64,000 bases of DNA from Pomphorhynchus laevis (GCA_012934845.2 WNNJ02003690.1:1-64000), one strand, 5' to 3'; counted from the stretch's first letter, positions 10,914 through 22,465 are shown. Numbers and translations: made by a program. The notes: generated by a model not told the origin, from the sequence alone.

Positions 10914-12302
10914 TTAGTCACGACATTCTTTTGAACCGGGATAAATGACACATTTAAAAATTTGGACTAGTGAATTGAAAGTTCCGAAAATAAAAACCAT
11001 TAATCCGAATAAAAGCACAATGATATCCAAAATCAGACGATGGTAGTATTTACCGGCATTACCAAATGATAAGAAGGACATAATTTCCAGAATTGGTGGG
11101 AATACCAATGCTAAACACGTACAGCAAAATGCACCAATTAAACTAATTACCAAACCGATATTTGGTATAAGAGAAGCTAGTATTCCGGTCGATCCCATTA
11201 GAGCAACTCGCCAAACTAGCTCGAGTATTTGTTTTCTTTCTTCGCTGAATTCGTAAAGGAAGCGTCTTTGTATTCTCGGCCACAGAATCGAACAGGGCAG
11301 ATAAAATTGCAATGGGTACGTAAAGAACACAGCTATAACAAATAAAGCCTTCGTACATATGTATAATGCATCACTAGGAAGATTTAAAGCAATCGACGTT
11401 TTTACATTGATCCCAAAACGTACGAATCCGTAAAAGCCCACAGTGAAAAAGATAATCGAACATATAGAAACACTTGTGTTTAAAACGCCAAAATAGTGAG
11501 TAAATAAAGGTATATTGTCTGTTTTCTGAAGCATTGGTAAAACGAAACAGATCCCTTCAAATGTGTACACGACAGTACTGATGCAAAATACCAGATCGCC
11601 AAAGCTGCTACTTATCATGGGTAGAGTTTTGATGGGCAACGGATTGCGAATAATGTATTGAAATACAATCAACAATGAAGATAATACGAATACGTTAGCA
11701 ATAAGCGAAATAGGTGCTAAGACCCTAAGTGATCGTATGCACACCAGAGGAATTAAAAGTATAAACATCAGAAATATTAGTAAGTGAACGGGAATGTATA
11801 CTATAGACAATAGTAATTCATTAAGATGAATTGGGACAAACACGAAATAGACGCAGCAAAATCCTAATTGACTTAAAATGATAAAAGAGTCAACAATGTA
11901 TTTTCCAGACTTTGAATAGGATTTAGTCAAAGGGACGGTTTCAAGTGTGAACCGAACAACGTCTCCGTAATCGAGCTTAAGGCGAGCTAAACGTGGTCGA
12001 TGATAGCGGTATAAACGGATGAGCGAGTGCATGCAGTATAAGTTAAGAGCGCCAATTATCCAAAACAACAAAAAACAACTTAGCAAACCACCTTTCATAA
12101 AAGCATACGGAAGTGATAGTAAACCTGCTCCGATATTGCTCTTTATAAGATGTACGATAATTTCTTCTGAGCTCATTTTTGGACTTGTGTCTAGGTCCAT
12201 CACGCTAAAATTAAGGTCAGCATCTTGCTCAGCTTGCGGGCTAGTAATCACAATATCATCTGGTAACACTGCGGTCGGGCTATCGCCTTCAATTGTTGAC
12301 AT
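10914..12302 (-). CDS. SLC36-type proton-coupled amino acid transporter (AAAP family), apparently intact
   Basis: The 462-residue protein matches the Aa_trans family in its proton-coupled (PAT/SLC36, Drosophila pathetic-like) branch. These proteins move small amino acids with protons across lysosomal or plasma membranes. A hydrophilic N-terminus of about 45 residues precedes the family hallmark IVHLIKSNIGAGLLSLPYAF (residues 49-68). Eleven membrane segments can be traced, near 46-70, 74-97, 134-158, 164-188, 194-217, 231-258, 271-295, 312-337, 359-381, 383-408 and 422-446, which is the usual number. Other family stretches are YTFEGICFVLPMLQK (246-260) and KTSIALNLPSD (301-311). Length is normal and there is no internal stop. 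The whole coding region is one exon. Just upstream of the ATG the minus strand reads TTTCATTTTAG, a good splice acceptor, so a 5' untranslated exon is likely. Which amino acids it carries cannot be told from sequence. Confidence 0.93.
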   Translation of the reverse strand: MSTIEGDSPTAVLPDDIVITSPQAEQDADLNFSVMDLDTSPKMSSEEIIVHLIKSNIGAGLLSLPYAFMKGGLLSCFLLFWIIGALNLYCMHSLIRLYRYHRPRLARLKLDYGDVVRFTLETVPLTKSYSKSGKYIVDSFIILSQLGFCCVYFVFVPIHLNELLLSIVYIPVHLLIFLMFILLIPLVCIRSLRVLAPISLIANVFVLSSLLIVFQYIIRNPLPIKTLPMISSSFGDLVFCISTVVYTFEGICFVLPMLQKTDNIPLFTHYFGVLNTSVSICSIIFFTVGFYGFVRFGINVKTSIALNLPSDALYICTKALFVIAVFFTYPLQFYLPCSILWPRIQRRFLYEFSEERKQILELVWRVALMGSTGILASLIPNIGLVISLIGAFCCTCLALVFPPILEIMSFLSFGNAGKYYHRLILDIIVLLFGLMVFIFGTFNSLVQIFKCVIYPGSKECRD

Positions 12303-12318
12303 CTAAAATGAAACTGTC
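12287..12318 (-). promoter_or_regulatory. Probable splice acceptor abutting the SLC36 start codon
   Basis: On the minus strand GACAGTTTCATTTTAG lies immediately before ATG. A pyrimidine-rich run ending in AG fits a 3' splice site, so the start codon may be the first bases of the coding exon, with the promoter further upstream beyond an intron. Confidence 0.45.
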
Positions 12319-12756
12319 ATTTAGAATTAAGATTATATTTTAATATAGCTGAATTTAGAAACACATGCAAGACATATTTTCAAAATTATGTGCTTTCTAT
12401 TACCACAAACTACATAATTTGTTTAAAATTACAGTGTACCAAATTGATTTGTACCCATGAATGAACTAGTATGAATTATTTATTTAATTAGTAAATAAAA
12501 CTAAAAAATATAAATTACATGTTTGAGTAAATTGGGCACAAACATAAAATAGATGCAGCAGAATCGTCTATTGATAAGTAAAATAGAATTAAAAATTATT
12601 AATAATTGTTATTCCTGCCAATGAATAATTGTTATTCATTTCTACGAATTCATAAGTAGAAATGAATAACTCATAATTCAAATATATTCTGTCATAATGA
12701 ATACTTTCACTTATAGAAATTTACATACGATATAAATCCGTTAGTTTCAGATTGTA
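12319..12756. other. Upstream region of the SLC36 gene, AT-rich
   Basis: It may contain the 5' exon, intron or promoter of the transporter. No TATA element or exon can be fixed with confidence. Near 12618-12672 there is a hairpin-forming stretch (GAATAATTGTTATTCATTTC with its inverse partner ending GAAATGAATAAC). Confidence 0.4.
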
Positions 12757-13264
12757 CTTATAGCATAGCAGTTCCTCCGGATGAGCTTTCTGATACAAAG
12801 TCTGCTATTTAATAGTCAATTCAGTTCCTCCTGATATTTATTATCTTTATGGATGCATAATAAATAATATACTTTGTATTAGAATAAGATACTATATAAT
12901 CAAATTTAATCAGATTAGCACGTATTTTGCCCCGCTGCTATGTTGGGTCGGGTAATAGGGGCCTGATAGCATAGCAGTTCCTCCTGATAAGCTATACTCC
13001 TTATTCTGATACAACGTCTGTTATTTATTAGTTAATTCAGTTCCTCCTGATATTTATTATCTTTATGGCTGGATAATAAATAATATACTTTGAATTAGAA
13101 TAAGATACTATATAATCAAATTTAATCAGAGTAAATACGTCCTTAACACGCATTTGATCTCGTTGCTATGTTGGGTCGAGGAATAGGGGCCGAAATCTGA
13201 TAACCTAGCAGTTCTTCCTGATTACTTCTAATCTTTATTCTGACACAACGTCTGTTATTTATCA
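12757..13264 (+). repeat. Foldback (MITE-like) repeat family A, cluster of two full units plus a 3' half
   Basis: A 3' half unit (about 12757-12817) is followed by unit 2 (12858-13030, 173 bp) and unit 3 (13074-13264, 191 bp). The units are joined by similar 43-bp linkers containing CAGTTCCTCCTGATATTTATTATC. Each unit begins near TAATAAATAATATACTTTG and ends near ACGTCTGTTATTTATTA, which are imperfect inverse complements of each other over about 35 bp. In the middle, CTGCTATGTT and an AACATAGCAG-like partner form a second nested inverted pair. So a single strand could fold almost end to end. No coding capacity. Related copies lie at 27480-27640, 28868-28955, 61195-61340, 63545-63640 and 63700-63860. 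Confidence 0.8.
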
Positions 13265-14455
13265 GTCAATTTATAAAAATAACTTATTTTAAATTTCAAC
13301 TTTTTATTTTAACTTGATTTAAATTATAAAAAATCTTATAATTATTTATGATGGGATATTATAAATACCATCATAGATGAGATTTAAGATGGAATATTTA
13401 TTTAAATGTCTTATCTTAACATTGGCGTTTATCAATTTTGTAAATTTCTAGATATAATTTAATATTGAATTACCTTGCAAGCATTATTGTTTATTTATTA
13501 AATTTGATCGTAAATGAGATTTCATTTAAATTCGTTTTATTTTAGACTATTTTCTTACTATAAGATTTTATTTTTATGGAACCAATATATATTTTTGTCG
13601 TTTTGTAGAAAATAGGAAACTTTTATTATTTTACTTAGTTTTACCATCTTCAAGAGCAATACATCTATTTTAGCAATTAAATTATTCCTATTTTATTCTT
13701 AACTTTGGCAGCAATAGCTGCTAAAATATTTTAAAATATTTCAATTTTATTTTCTACAAAATGATAAAAACGATCGTGATTTATTTATAAGGATCAAAAG
13801 ACGGTTTCCTTAGAAGATGACGTACGATGACAAATATTTAATTAAAATTTAATTTTTAACTTTTTTAAATCTTAATATAGTAAATTAAACATGAATTCAA
13901 ATATAATTAATTTATAATTTTTATATTTATAAAATATATAAATTATTTATAATTTATATTTAATTAAATATAAATTTAATTCATATTTTTTGTCATGGCA
14001 ATAATTAATTTTTGAATTTAGCTTTTAATCAATTACGATGATAATAATAACCTTGGTAATATATAATTTAAATATTTTGCTTTTTTATTTGAAAAATAGT
14101 GGCATTTCGTCTCTTAATTGGGTTTTTCAAAAGCACATAATTTTATTGTGATTTATCATCTTATCCATGGTATTGTGATATTACATTTAGCTGCCAATTT
14201 GCGCAATCTTAATTAATTTTTTTATTATTTTGTTTGAGTAATATTTTTAAGTCCACAATGCTACGAATTTAGTGTTAAAGCACTCTTCGCATATTTCTAA
14301 AGCGAGCATAGATAATATAATCGAACATACTATACACATTAAAGTAGTGCGACATGCATTGTTAAGCGGTCCAAGATATTCATTTTTATTATAAACTTTT
14401 CAATGTATTAAAACAAAAATTTATCAAATATGCTAAGATGTAGTATTGGCAAAAG
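13265..14455. other. Very AT-rich spacer, nothing recognised
   Basis: Short runs of A and T dominate. I see no reading frame, RNA gene or clear repeat. Confidence 0.45.
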
Positions 14456-14575
14456 TGTTTTCTTTTAGTGGGCTTGTGCATTTATACAAGTGCTTACATA
14501 CCTAGTGCTTACTATAAATGCACTGCTAGCCCAGTGCATTTATACAAGTGCTTACAAGCCCACTAAAAGAAAACA
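14456..14575. mobile_element. 120-bp palindromic element with perfect 22-bp terminal inverted repeats
   Basis: It starts TGTTTTCTTTTAGTGGGCTT and ends with the exact inverse complement (14554-14575). Inside, GTGCATTTATACAAGTGCTTACA occurs twice in direct orientation (about 14477 and 14535), with an inverted partner between them. Structure and size fit a miniature inverted-repeat transposon or a foldback element. A target duplication is not obvious. Confidence 0.7.
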
Positions 14576-14639
14576 TAAAAACGTGAAAAAATATAATGTA
14601 AAATTGGAATTGTTGATGAAATAGAAGGAAGTATATGAG

Positions 14640-16157
14640 TGAAATGTGGCAAGACGTCGGGGTTCACAAAGTCATCTTGCGGCGAAGACTCAAGAGTACA
14701 TGGTCAGCAGAGTTTATGATACGTTGGATAGGTAAAAACAGAATTTGAAGAGTTGGCAAATAAACTAAGACAATAATCAATTCTGGGAAATAGAAGAGAC
14801 GATACAAGAACGAGACAGGAACGGAAGTCAATCAGCCTACGAATGCGACGGAGGTCACGAAGAAATAAGAAAGAAATGCGAACTTTGTCATGAACAAAAG
14901 GCTTGAGGGAAAGGAAATTGTCAAAGTGAAAGCATAAGAAAATCATATTGTCAACGATTGGGAGAATGATCGAATTAACAGATAAATTAGGTGAAGTTAT
15001 GTCGAGACGATGAGGGATGATTCACGGGATTTTGAAGTTTTCAGGATTATGAGCTAGACAAATGAAGAAGTAGCGAGGTCGTGGATACATATATGATGCG
15101 CATGGAAGTAGATGAAGATATCATCAGCGTATTGCCTCAGCTAAAATTTATGGTCACGAGTTAAAACAGACAAGTAGTTAAGAAGAAAAAATGAGAAGAC
15201 ATAAAACGGATACTTGTGAAATACCGTGCGATATGGAAGAAGATATAGATGAAGAGGAGTTCGAGTGAACACAAAAAGAGCGTTTGGATAGATAAGATGT
15301 GAACCAGGCTACAATCAGAAGTGCAAAACCATAGTCGTGACGAAGCTAAGAGAGTAGGATAGAATGATCGACAATGCTAAAGACAAAAGACAGTCAAGAG
15401 AGATTACGACACTGCACAGTTTCATACGGCGTCTTGAAGTGGATCACTGAAGCATTTTGACAAACGAGTTTAGTAGAGTTGAATAGAACGGAAGACAGAT
15501 TAAAAAGTGGGTATAAATTTGATGAAGCAATGTATAGATTGACTTGATATAACACAAAACGTTCAAGGAAGAAGAGAAATCGGGCGGTGTGAAGATGGAA
15601 GAAAAGAATCTAGAGAAGATTTCTTTGAAGCGGACGTACGATATCAGTTTTCCAGTTCTATGGAAGAGTGTAGCTACGTATGGAAGAGTTTAATAGGGTA
15701 ATAACCAATGGATATATAATGAAATGAATAGATTTAAATATACACGCTGGTATAGTGCCGACAGTCGAAGAGGTGTTTGGGAGTGGAAAACTTTAGAAGT
15801 TTCGTCAGAAGAAACAGGAAGAATATGGAGTATCCCATGTAAAAATATGCATGATGAGCACGATGAAGATCTATAATTTACATGTATAGAGGAGATAATT
15901 GTAAGAATTTTAGACTAAAAATAAGAGGATAACTTGTAAGGATTGATGATATGAACATTTTGAGAGCGAGCAAGAAGATAAAGATTTTCGAGGTATACAA
16001 GATACGGCCTTATTTTGGCGAACAAGTTTATATTTATCACATAGAAAAGTATTCAATCTTCGATGTGAAGGCATCGAAGATTTAAGTAATGACCACGATG
16101 ACTAGATATAGGAATGTGAACACGTAAGAATAAATGAAAGATAGATTATAAAATAAT
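14640..16157 (-). mobile_element. Old minus-strand copy of the CR1-like LINE, cut by the gypsy element
   Basis: Read on the minus strand, 14704-14946 encodes FHFDNFLSLKPFVHDKVR and LLFPRIDYCLSLFANSS, clear counterparts of the C-terminal region at 33990-34170. Near 15117-15150 the catalytic motif YADDIFIYFHA is visible. Near 15360-15400 a counterpart of ISLDLCSAFDIVDHS remains. From about 15560 to 16157 the match is weaker but continues colinearly (for example 15755-15880 against 41890-42060). Stops and small gaps are frequent, so this copy is far older than the two at 31-44 kb. It ends exactly where the LTR element begins. Confidence 0.7.
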
Positions 16158-16240
16158 TGTTGTATTTTATGTCTATGTTATTTATAACACTATTTTTAGA
16201 TGTTAAATAAAACCACTTTGGTTTCAGTTTAAATACTACA
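16158..16240 (+). repeat. 5' LTR of the gypsy element
   Basis: 83 bp, beginning TGTTGTATTTTATGTCTATG and ending CACTACA/TACTACA as the standard TG...CA. It contains AATAAA (near 16205), a possible polyadenylation signal. It is very short for a Ty3/gypsy LTR. Confidence 0.85.
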
Positions 16241-19200
16241 ATTTATTAAACATTGTTGAAGTTGCTCACTTCAATGTCTATCTCGGAGACGCTATTTCAA
16301 GACAGTCAATCGGAAAGTCGAACGTTCGACTCGATCGATTTAATGTAACGCCAGACGAAACCATGAGCCAAAAAAGTACAAGCTGTGGAAACGAAACTTC
16401 AACTACGTCCTGTCGATGGATAAGCTGGAATACTTATTTATTCATGTAGACCACCAAATCTACGAGTTGATTGGAGATTCGAATAACTATGATGAGGCTA
16501 TCAGCACACTAGATAAAGTCTACATCAAAACACCAAACGAAGTACTGGCGCGTCACGTACTATCTGTCCGAAGTCAGAAGCACGAAGAAGACATCGATAT
16601 TTACGTTCAATCCCTACGATCTCTAGCGAAAGATTGCAACTTCAAAGCGGTGACAGCAGAAGAATCAAAGAACGATTACATAAGAGATTCCTTCATCCGT
16701 GGAATCAAGTCTGATACGATAAGACAGCGTCTTCTAGAATTCGACCAACTGGATCTCAAAAAAGCTATTTCCATCGCGAAATCCTTGGTAACGGCGCAGC
16801 AAAGTGTCGAGTTATACCACCGACGAGATGACTCACTTCTAGATCAACGAGTCGAGATTGCACAAGTCAGCACGAACTCCAAAAGATGTGAAAATGGACC
16901 GCCCCGTTATAATCAAGAAAGTCATGAGGAACAATGCCTAAATCGTATCGATAAATCGACCAGCAGAAGCTACAACAATCAATCGAAGACATGCTTCTTC
17001 TGCGGAGGCAACTTGCATAATCGAAGTAATTGTCCTGCTAAGCAAGCGAGCTGTTTTAAATGCGGCAAGAAGGGTCACTTTTCCCGTGTCTGTACATCAT
17101 CAAAGTTTCACCAATCAGCGTCTTTGTCGGTTATCCTCTCAAATGCCAATAACTCAAAATCTCAACTGAAAGCAGAAATCTCTATATGTGGAAAGCATGT
17201 GACAGCACTCATCGACACCGGCAGTTCTTTGAATTTTATTGATAGCAAGATTGTCGCTTTGTTAAAGCTAAGGAAGCTCAATAATATGATGACGTTTTAC
17301 CTAGCTTCAGAAGCTATCAAGACCGTTCATGCTAAGTGCATCATTGATTTTCAATTTCAAGGAAAAGAATATGCTAACGCTGAGCTTTACGTGTTGCCAG
17401 GTTTATGTACGGAAGTGATATTGGGATTGCCCTTTCTTAGGCTACATCAAGCATTGTCCATTGTATTTGGAGGTTCTCTGGAAAGCATCGAAATGGCTGC
17501 GTCTACATCAACAGGCATAGAACCGCCCAAGCTCTTCAGAAACTTATCTCCCAACGTATTCCCGATCGTAACCAGAAGCAGGAAATTCAATCCAATGGAC
17601 GAACAATTCATTCGCATTGAAGTTCAACGTTTACTGAACAATGACATCATTAAGCCCAGTTCGTCTTTGTGGAGAGCCCAGGTTGTCGTTGTTCCGAGAA
17701 AGACGTGCCGAAAACGTCTTGTCGATTTCTTGCGAACCATAAATCGATATACGTATCTAGACGCATATCCCATCTTAAAAATATCCGATATCTTAGGTCA
17801 AATATCTAAGCATCGTTATAACTCGCTTGTCGACCTTGAGGAGGCATACTACCAGATCGATATAGATCCACAAGAAAGGCCATACACCGCGTTCGAAGCA
17901 ATGGGCGGGTTATATCATTTCAAAAAAATACCAATGGGAGTGACCAACGGAGTATCTGCTTTTCAGCGGTACATAAACAACTTGATCGATTCAAATGAGC
18001 TTCAAGGCGTCTACGAATATCTCGACGACATTATAGTATGTGGCAAGATCAAAGTTGATCATGACCTTAATTTACAAAAGCTTAAGCATTCGCTAAACCT
18101 CCTGGGGTTAAAGATAAAGGACAGAAGGTAAATTTAGAGCGTAACAAAATTACGAACTCTCGGATACGAAATTGAATACAACACACTACGTCCTGATCCA
18201 GATCGTCTCTCAGATTTGTGTAAATTACAAATTCCTGAAAATATAACGGCCTTAAAGAGATTGTTAGGATTCTCCTTATATTATAGCAAATGAATCAAAA
18301 AAATTTCATCAAAGATTTCTCCGCTGACGAAGCAGAATTTGCGCTTCCCGCTGACAAGATACCAGAGTGATACAATAGAACCAATCAAGAAAGACATCAG
18401 CAACGCGTGCATCTGTACGATTGATAACAATTGTCCTTTTTCGGTTGAAACGGACGCTTCCGAAAACGCCATTGGAGCAACATTATCTCAGAACAACCAA
18501 CCAGTGGCGTTCTTCTCACGTACACTGAATATGCATGAAAAGCGACACCATATCATCGAGAAGAAGCATACGCTATAATTGAGGCTCTTCGAAACTGGAG
18601 GCATTTCCTCCTTCCTCGACCATCCACCCTTCTTACAGATCAGAAATCTGTCGCATTTATGCTTGATAATAAACGATACGGGAATATAAAAAACGATAAA
18701 ATCGCGCGATGGAATATGGAGTTATCGAATTTTCCATACAAAGTGCATTACAGACGTGGATCCGAAAATATTTCAGCCGGTGTTGTGTCAAGAGACGTAT
18801 GTGGAGCGATAAACAACTTAAGCAACCTCAAAGAAATCCATACGAGATTACTGCACCCCGGAGTTACCCGGATGCTGCATTTCATTCGTACTCACAATCT
18901 GCCGTTTTCTGTTGAGGATGTTCGCGCAACAATTTCTCAATGTAAAACGTGTTGCCTAATCAAGCCCAGATTCTTCAAGCCATATTACGATCAGAATCTG
19001 ATAAAGGCGAGTTCGCCTTTGGAAAGGATATCCATCGATTTCAAAGGGACACTGCCAAAATCAACACGTGGCTTCATTTATCTCTTCACAGAATCGATGA
19101 GTTTAGTCGTTATCCATTCGCGTTTGCGGTGAAAGACACGTCGACTGAGACAGCCATCGAATGCATTCGCAAAATAATCGCGTTCTGCGGATTTCCTCAA

Positions 19201-19898
19201 TATATTCACTCTGATAGAGGAACTGCTTTTTAATCAAAGGATTTCAAGGACTTCTTGAACCAACTAGGGATTGGCATTAGTCAAACAACGCCATATAGGC
19301 CTCAGGCAAATGGACAGTGCGAACGATTGAATAGGACATTATGGAAAACAATATCATTGGCTTCAGAGGCGAAAAAGGAAGATATCTCAAAGTGGGAGAG
19401 AGTACTAAACGATGCACTATCATCGATTCGAGGTCGGCTTTGTACTGCTATAAACGACACGCCTCACAACACATTCTTCGTCTTTCCTCGACGATTTACA
19501 CCACCGCTTAACCTCCCGAAATGTTTGACGGATTCTGATAACGTTTTAATGTGGAACTATAATCGGCATTCTAAATACGAGCCAATTGTTCAGAGAGTGA
19601 GACTTTTGGATTCCAGTCCAGCATATTCGACCGTCGAAGACGCAGCAGGAAAGATCCAGAAGGTTTTGACACAAAACTTAGCAAACGAGGGAAATGATGA
19701 TGCATCGAAAGACGACGAGGGCAATAAGGACGATGCAGCTGACACGCCTGACTATGACACGACCACAATCGATGACCATAAAGGAAATTCTGAGGTCAAA
19801 GTCACATCCCCTGGTCCTTTAATTTTTCGACGAACCCAACGCATCAGGCGTATACAAACCAGGTATATGGATTGACAAAACAACGAAGCTGCGAAAAA

Positions 19899-19980
19899 TG
19901 TTGTATTTTATGTCTATGTTACTTATATACTATTTTTAGATGTTAAATAAAACCACTTTGGTTTCAGTTTAAACACTACA
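19899..19980 (+). repeat. 3' LTR of the gypsy element
   Basis: 82 bp, matching 16158-16240 except for a few positions. It is preceded by a short purine-rich stretch (GAAGCTGCGAAAAA), the likely polypurine tract, and followed by the ATAAT target duplication. Confidence 0.85.
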
Positions 19981-19985
19981 ATAAT

Positions 19986-22318
19986 GCACTTAGAATTTTT
20001 ACAGTCAGAGTCGAAAAAAGATGCACATGAGAAGTATTTAGGAAATTGGGACTAGCGATGTAAAATATAATCAAGGATGGTGGAGAGCTAATTATTGAAA
20101 AGTGTGAATAGACTATCAGCTTTAAAGAAGGTTACATAAAACGACAAAATAGGCTACTAAATGATAGCGGAACGCAAGAGATTAAGTTTAAGGAGTTACT
20201 AAGTTCGACTTAAAGTAGTAGAGTTGCAAACAGAAGTGCACGTGATAGTGATATTAACAGTGATGAGAAAATTGACGAAAAAAAACAGGATTTATGATTG
20301 TAGAGGAACTGTATGCAATGAGACTTGAGAAAAGCGATAATATCACGAGCGCGGCTAAGAATATGAGTGGAATATTGGTAAGTAAATAGAGACTTAAGTC
20401 ATACAGAGGACTGACAAGTTTAACGATCTCCTGCATTAGACACAGGAGATCGATGAAAGTGTATAAACGAGTTCAACGGTGTATAATGAGATGTGTACAC
20501 AGGTAACGAAGGTATATGAACAGGATTGGAAAAAGAGAGATAACGATAAATGCGCCGCAAGGACGATATAAGCACGACTTTGGGAATGCTAGAGGCTAGA
20601 ATGGCAGATACAGAATAAGCAGGAGGTTTGTTACATAAGCGGTGCTGTCAATATGCAGAATCGAAATATTCCATTTCACTATACTCTAACAGCATACTTC
20701 GAACAAAACTGTTCGATACTGACATTGAATAACGGATAGCAAAATCAATGGCTGTTTATTGTAAATCAACATTTTTGCAAATTGGAACTTGCAAGAATTG
20801 AAAAGAATAAATCATTGATCATATATTGAGTATTCTGCATTCAAGAGCGTCATTGCTGTGGTTGGTGGTTCAACTCTGCACCTTGTATAGTAATCGTACT
20901 TCACGGTTTCGAAAACACAGGGTGCAGTATTGATTACACTTTGGGCAACTGTTTTTTCTAATTAACGCAATGTTCCAATACCCGCATATAAATTCTTTAT
21001 CTGCAACCATTTTTTCAACTGTAGATAAATTGTTGTCCAAACAAAACATCCTACTCCATCGCAGCTTATTTGTAAAGGGGTATAAGCTTGAACGTTTGTG
21101 TTTTGTCGAGCTGGGATGTTTGCAGTTTTTGCGTCTTTTCGGCATATAATATGTCTTTTCGGTTACATATGTGAATTCAATGATTCTAATTATCTGTGCG
21201 AAAATGCTATTTCAAAAACTTGTCCCCTGTTATATTATAATTACGTAAAACTTTTATAAATTACATAAAACATTTTTTACATAGTGTGATACTCCTAAGC
21301 CCATGGTTACGGTAAGACTTTGGTGGAGATTCACATTGCACTGGAGTTTGGTGCTTAGCACTGCAATATGTAATACATCGTGTTTAACTGAGTTTAATTT
21401 TACATTCTCGTGAATCAATACAGTCTCATGAAGCGTAATATGGTCCAACGTAACACGTTGTCAATATACTGTACTTTGCTACAACTTATTGACAATTTGT
21501 TTTGCTAACAGTTTGTAGCTTAACCGGGAGCCTATAGTTTTAGCTTCCACACCACTTCAAGAAAAAGTATTTTTTTGTGCTTTTTAAATTCCCACTGATT
21601 TTAATTTTTATATAATTTTTATCAGATAGATTATGGATCGCTGGCTTAAACCTGAAACTACTTAAATTTTTGTTGAAATCGACTTCAATTCTAAAACAAT
21701 TTCTATGTAAAAAACAAGGAAAACTCCAAAGTATACCTTAAATTTGGATTATCATAGTGTGGAAATTAAAACAAAATTATTCCACTTTGCGTCATTTATT
21801 TTGAAAATCCTTCTGATTGTGGTATCACATTATCTTCCAAAGTATTGTTCCTATTCTTGATACAGCAGGACGCTACTAATCGGCCTGTGCGGGTTTCATC
21901 AGCTGCTGACCCAGACCTACATTTCACGTTTCGACCCTTAAATGCATAAACACTTTTACCCTTTGCATGCTTTTCACAAAAGCATGAAACCATCCAGCTT
22001 AGCTTCATCTTGAGACAAATTATAATCCGTACAGAATTAAGCCGACAATGTTTCAAAAATAAACTTAAGGATTTCTAATCAGTTTCGAAAAGTAATAATG
22101 AGTTTGGCATGATGTGAAAATTAAAAAATACTAGAAGTTTCGAATTGCTTGTCGTTTTTTGCACGAAAACCATTCACGAAATTTTAATCAAAGATAATAG
22201 CAGAAATACTGATACGAGATAGATCTAAACAATTGTTCAATCGGATTCCTTTCAAATAATTTAGTTTATTGACGAACAATTTATATGTATCATAATGCAA
22301 AACATTTCATTTCTTAAT
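19986..22318. other. Spacer after the gypsy element; possible LINE continuation, unassigned small frames
   Basis: From 19986 to about 20640 the plus strand has the same purine-rich character as 14640-16157, so it may be the rest of the minus-strand LINE interrupted by the gypsy insertion. I could not align it convincingly. Minus-strand open frames at 20870-21145 (91 residues, with a CPKCNQYCTLC cluster) and 21796-22056 (86 residues, several cysteines) resemble nothing I know and have no supporting signals. They may be exon or transposon fragments or chance. Confidence 0.4.
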
Positions 22319-22465
22319 GACCAGCCTTTCTAATAATCAGCTTTTATATTGACCAGCTTTATAATGACCATCCTTTATAATGACTAACCTTTATAATGAC
22401 GAGCCTTTATAATATCCAGTATTTATAAATACCAGCCTTTATAATGTCCAGTATTTATAATGATC
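22319..22465 (+). repeat. Degenerate minisatellite, unit about 17-19 bp
   Basis: Variants of CCTTTATAATGACCAG recur about eight times (for example TTTATAATGACCATCC, TTTATAATGACTAACC, TTTATAATGACGAGCC). The repeats are direct, imperfect and without spacers, so this is not a CRISPR array. Confidence 0.8.

Larger units (their letters stand above)
16158..19980 (+). mobile_element. Ty3/gypsy LTR retrotransposon fossil, both ends present
   Basis: The element is about 3.8 kb with short matching LTRs and a 5-bp target duplication (ATAAT at 16153-16157 and 19981-19985). Parts in order: gag-like capsid region (about 16400-16950); two CCHC zinc knuckles (about 16990-17095); aspartic protease with ALIDTGSSLNFID (about 17205); reverse transcriptase with the YLDDII catalytic box (about 18018); RNase H (about 18420-18650, VETDASENAIGA); integrase with an HHCC finger (about 18850-18960) and core residues around IHSDRGTAF and YRPQANGQCERLN (about 19205-19330). 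No envelope gene is seen. It is broken, with a handful of breaks in pol, but retains the full domain order. LTRs differ at only a few positions, which suggests moderate rather than great age. Confidence 0.93.

Noticed and set aside
12019-12306. Plus-strand frame of 95 residues opposite the SLC36 start
   Set aside because: Antisense shadow of the transporter coding region.
20870-22056. A cysteine-rich small secreted protein or multi-exon gene on the minus strand
   Set aside because: Separate short frames with cysteines but no signal peptide, convincing splice sites or family match.
22319-22465. CRISPR-like or regulatory array
   Set aside because: Imperfect units abut each other and vary gradually, as in a decaying minisatellite.
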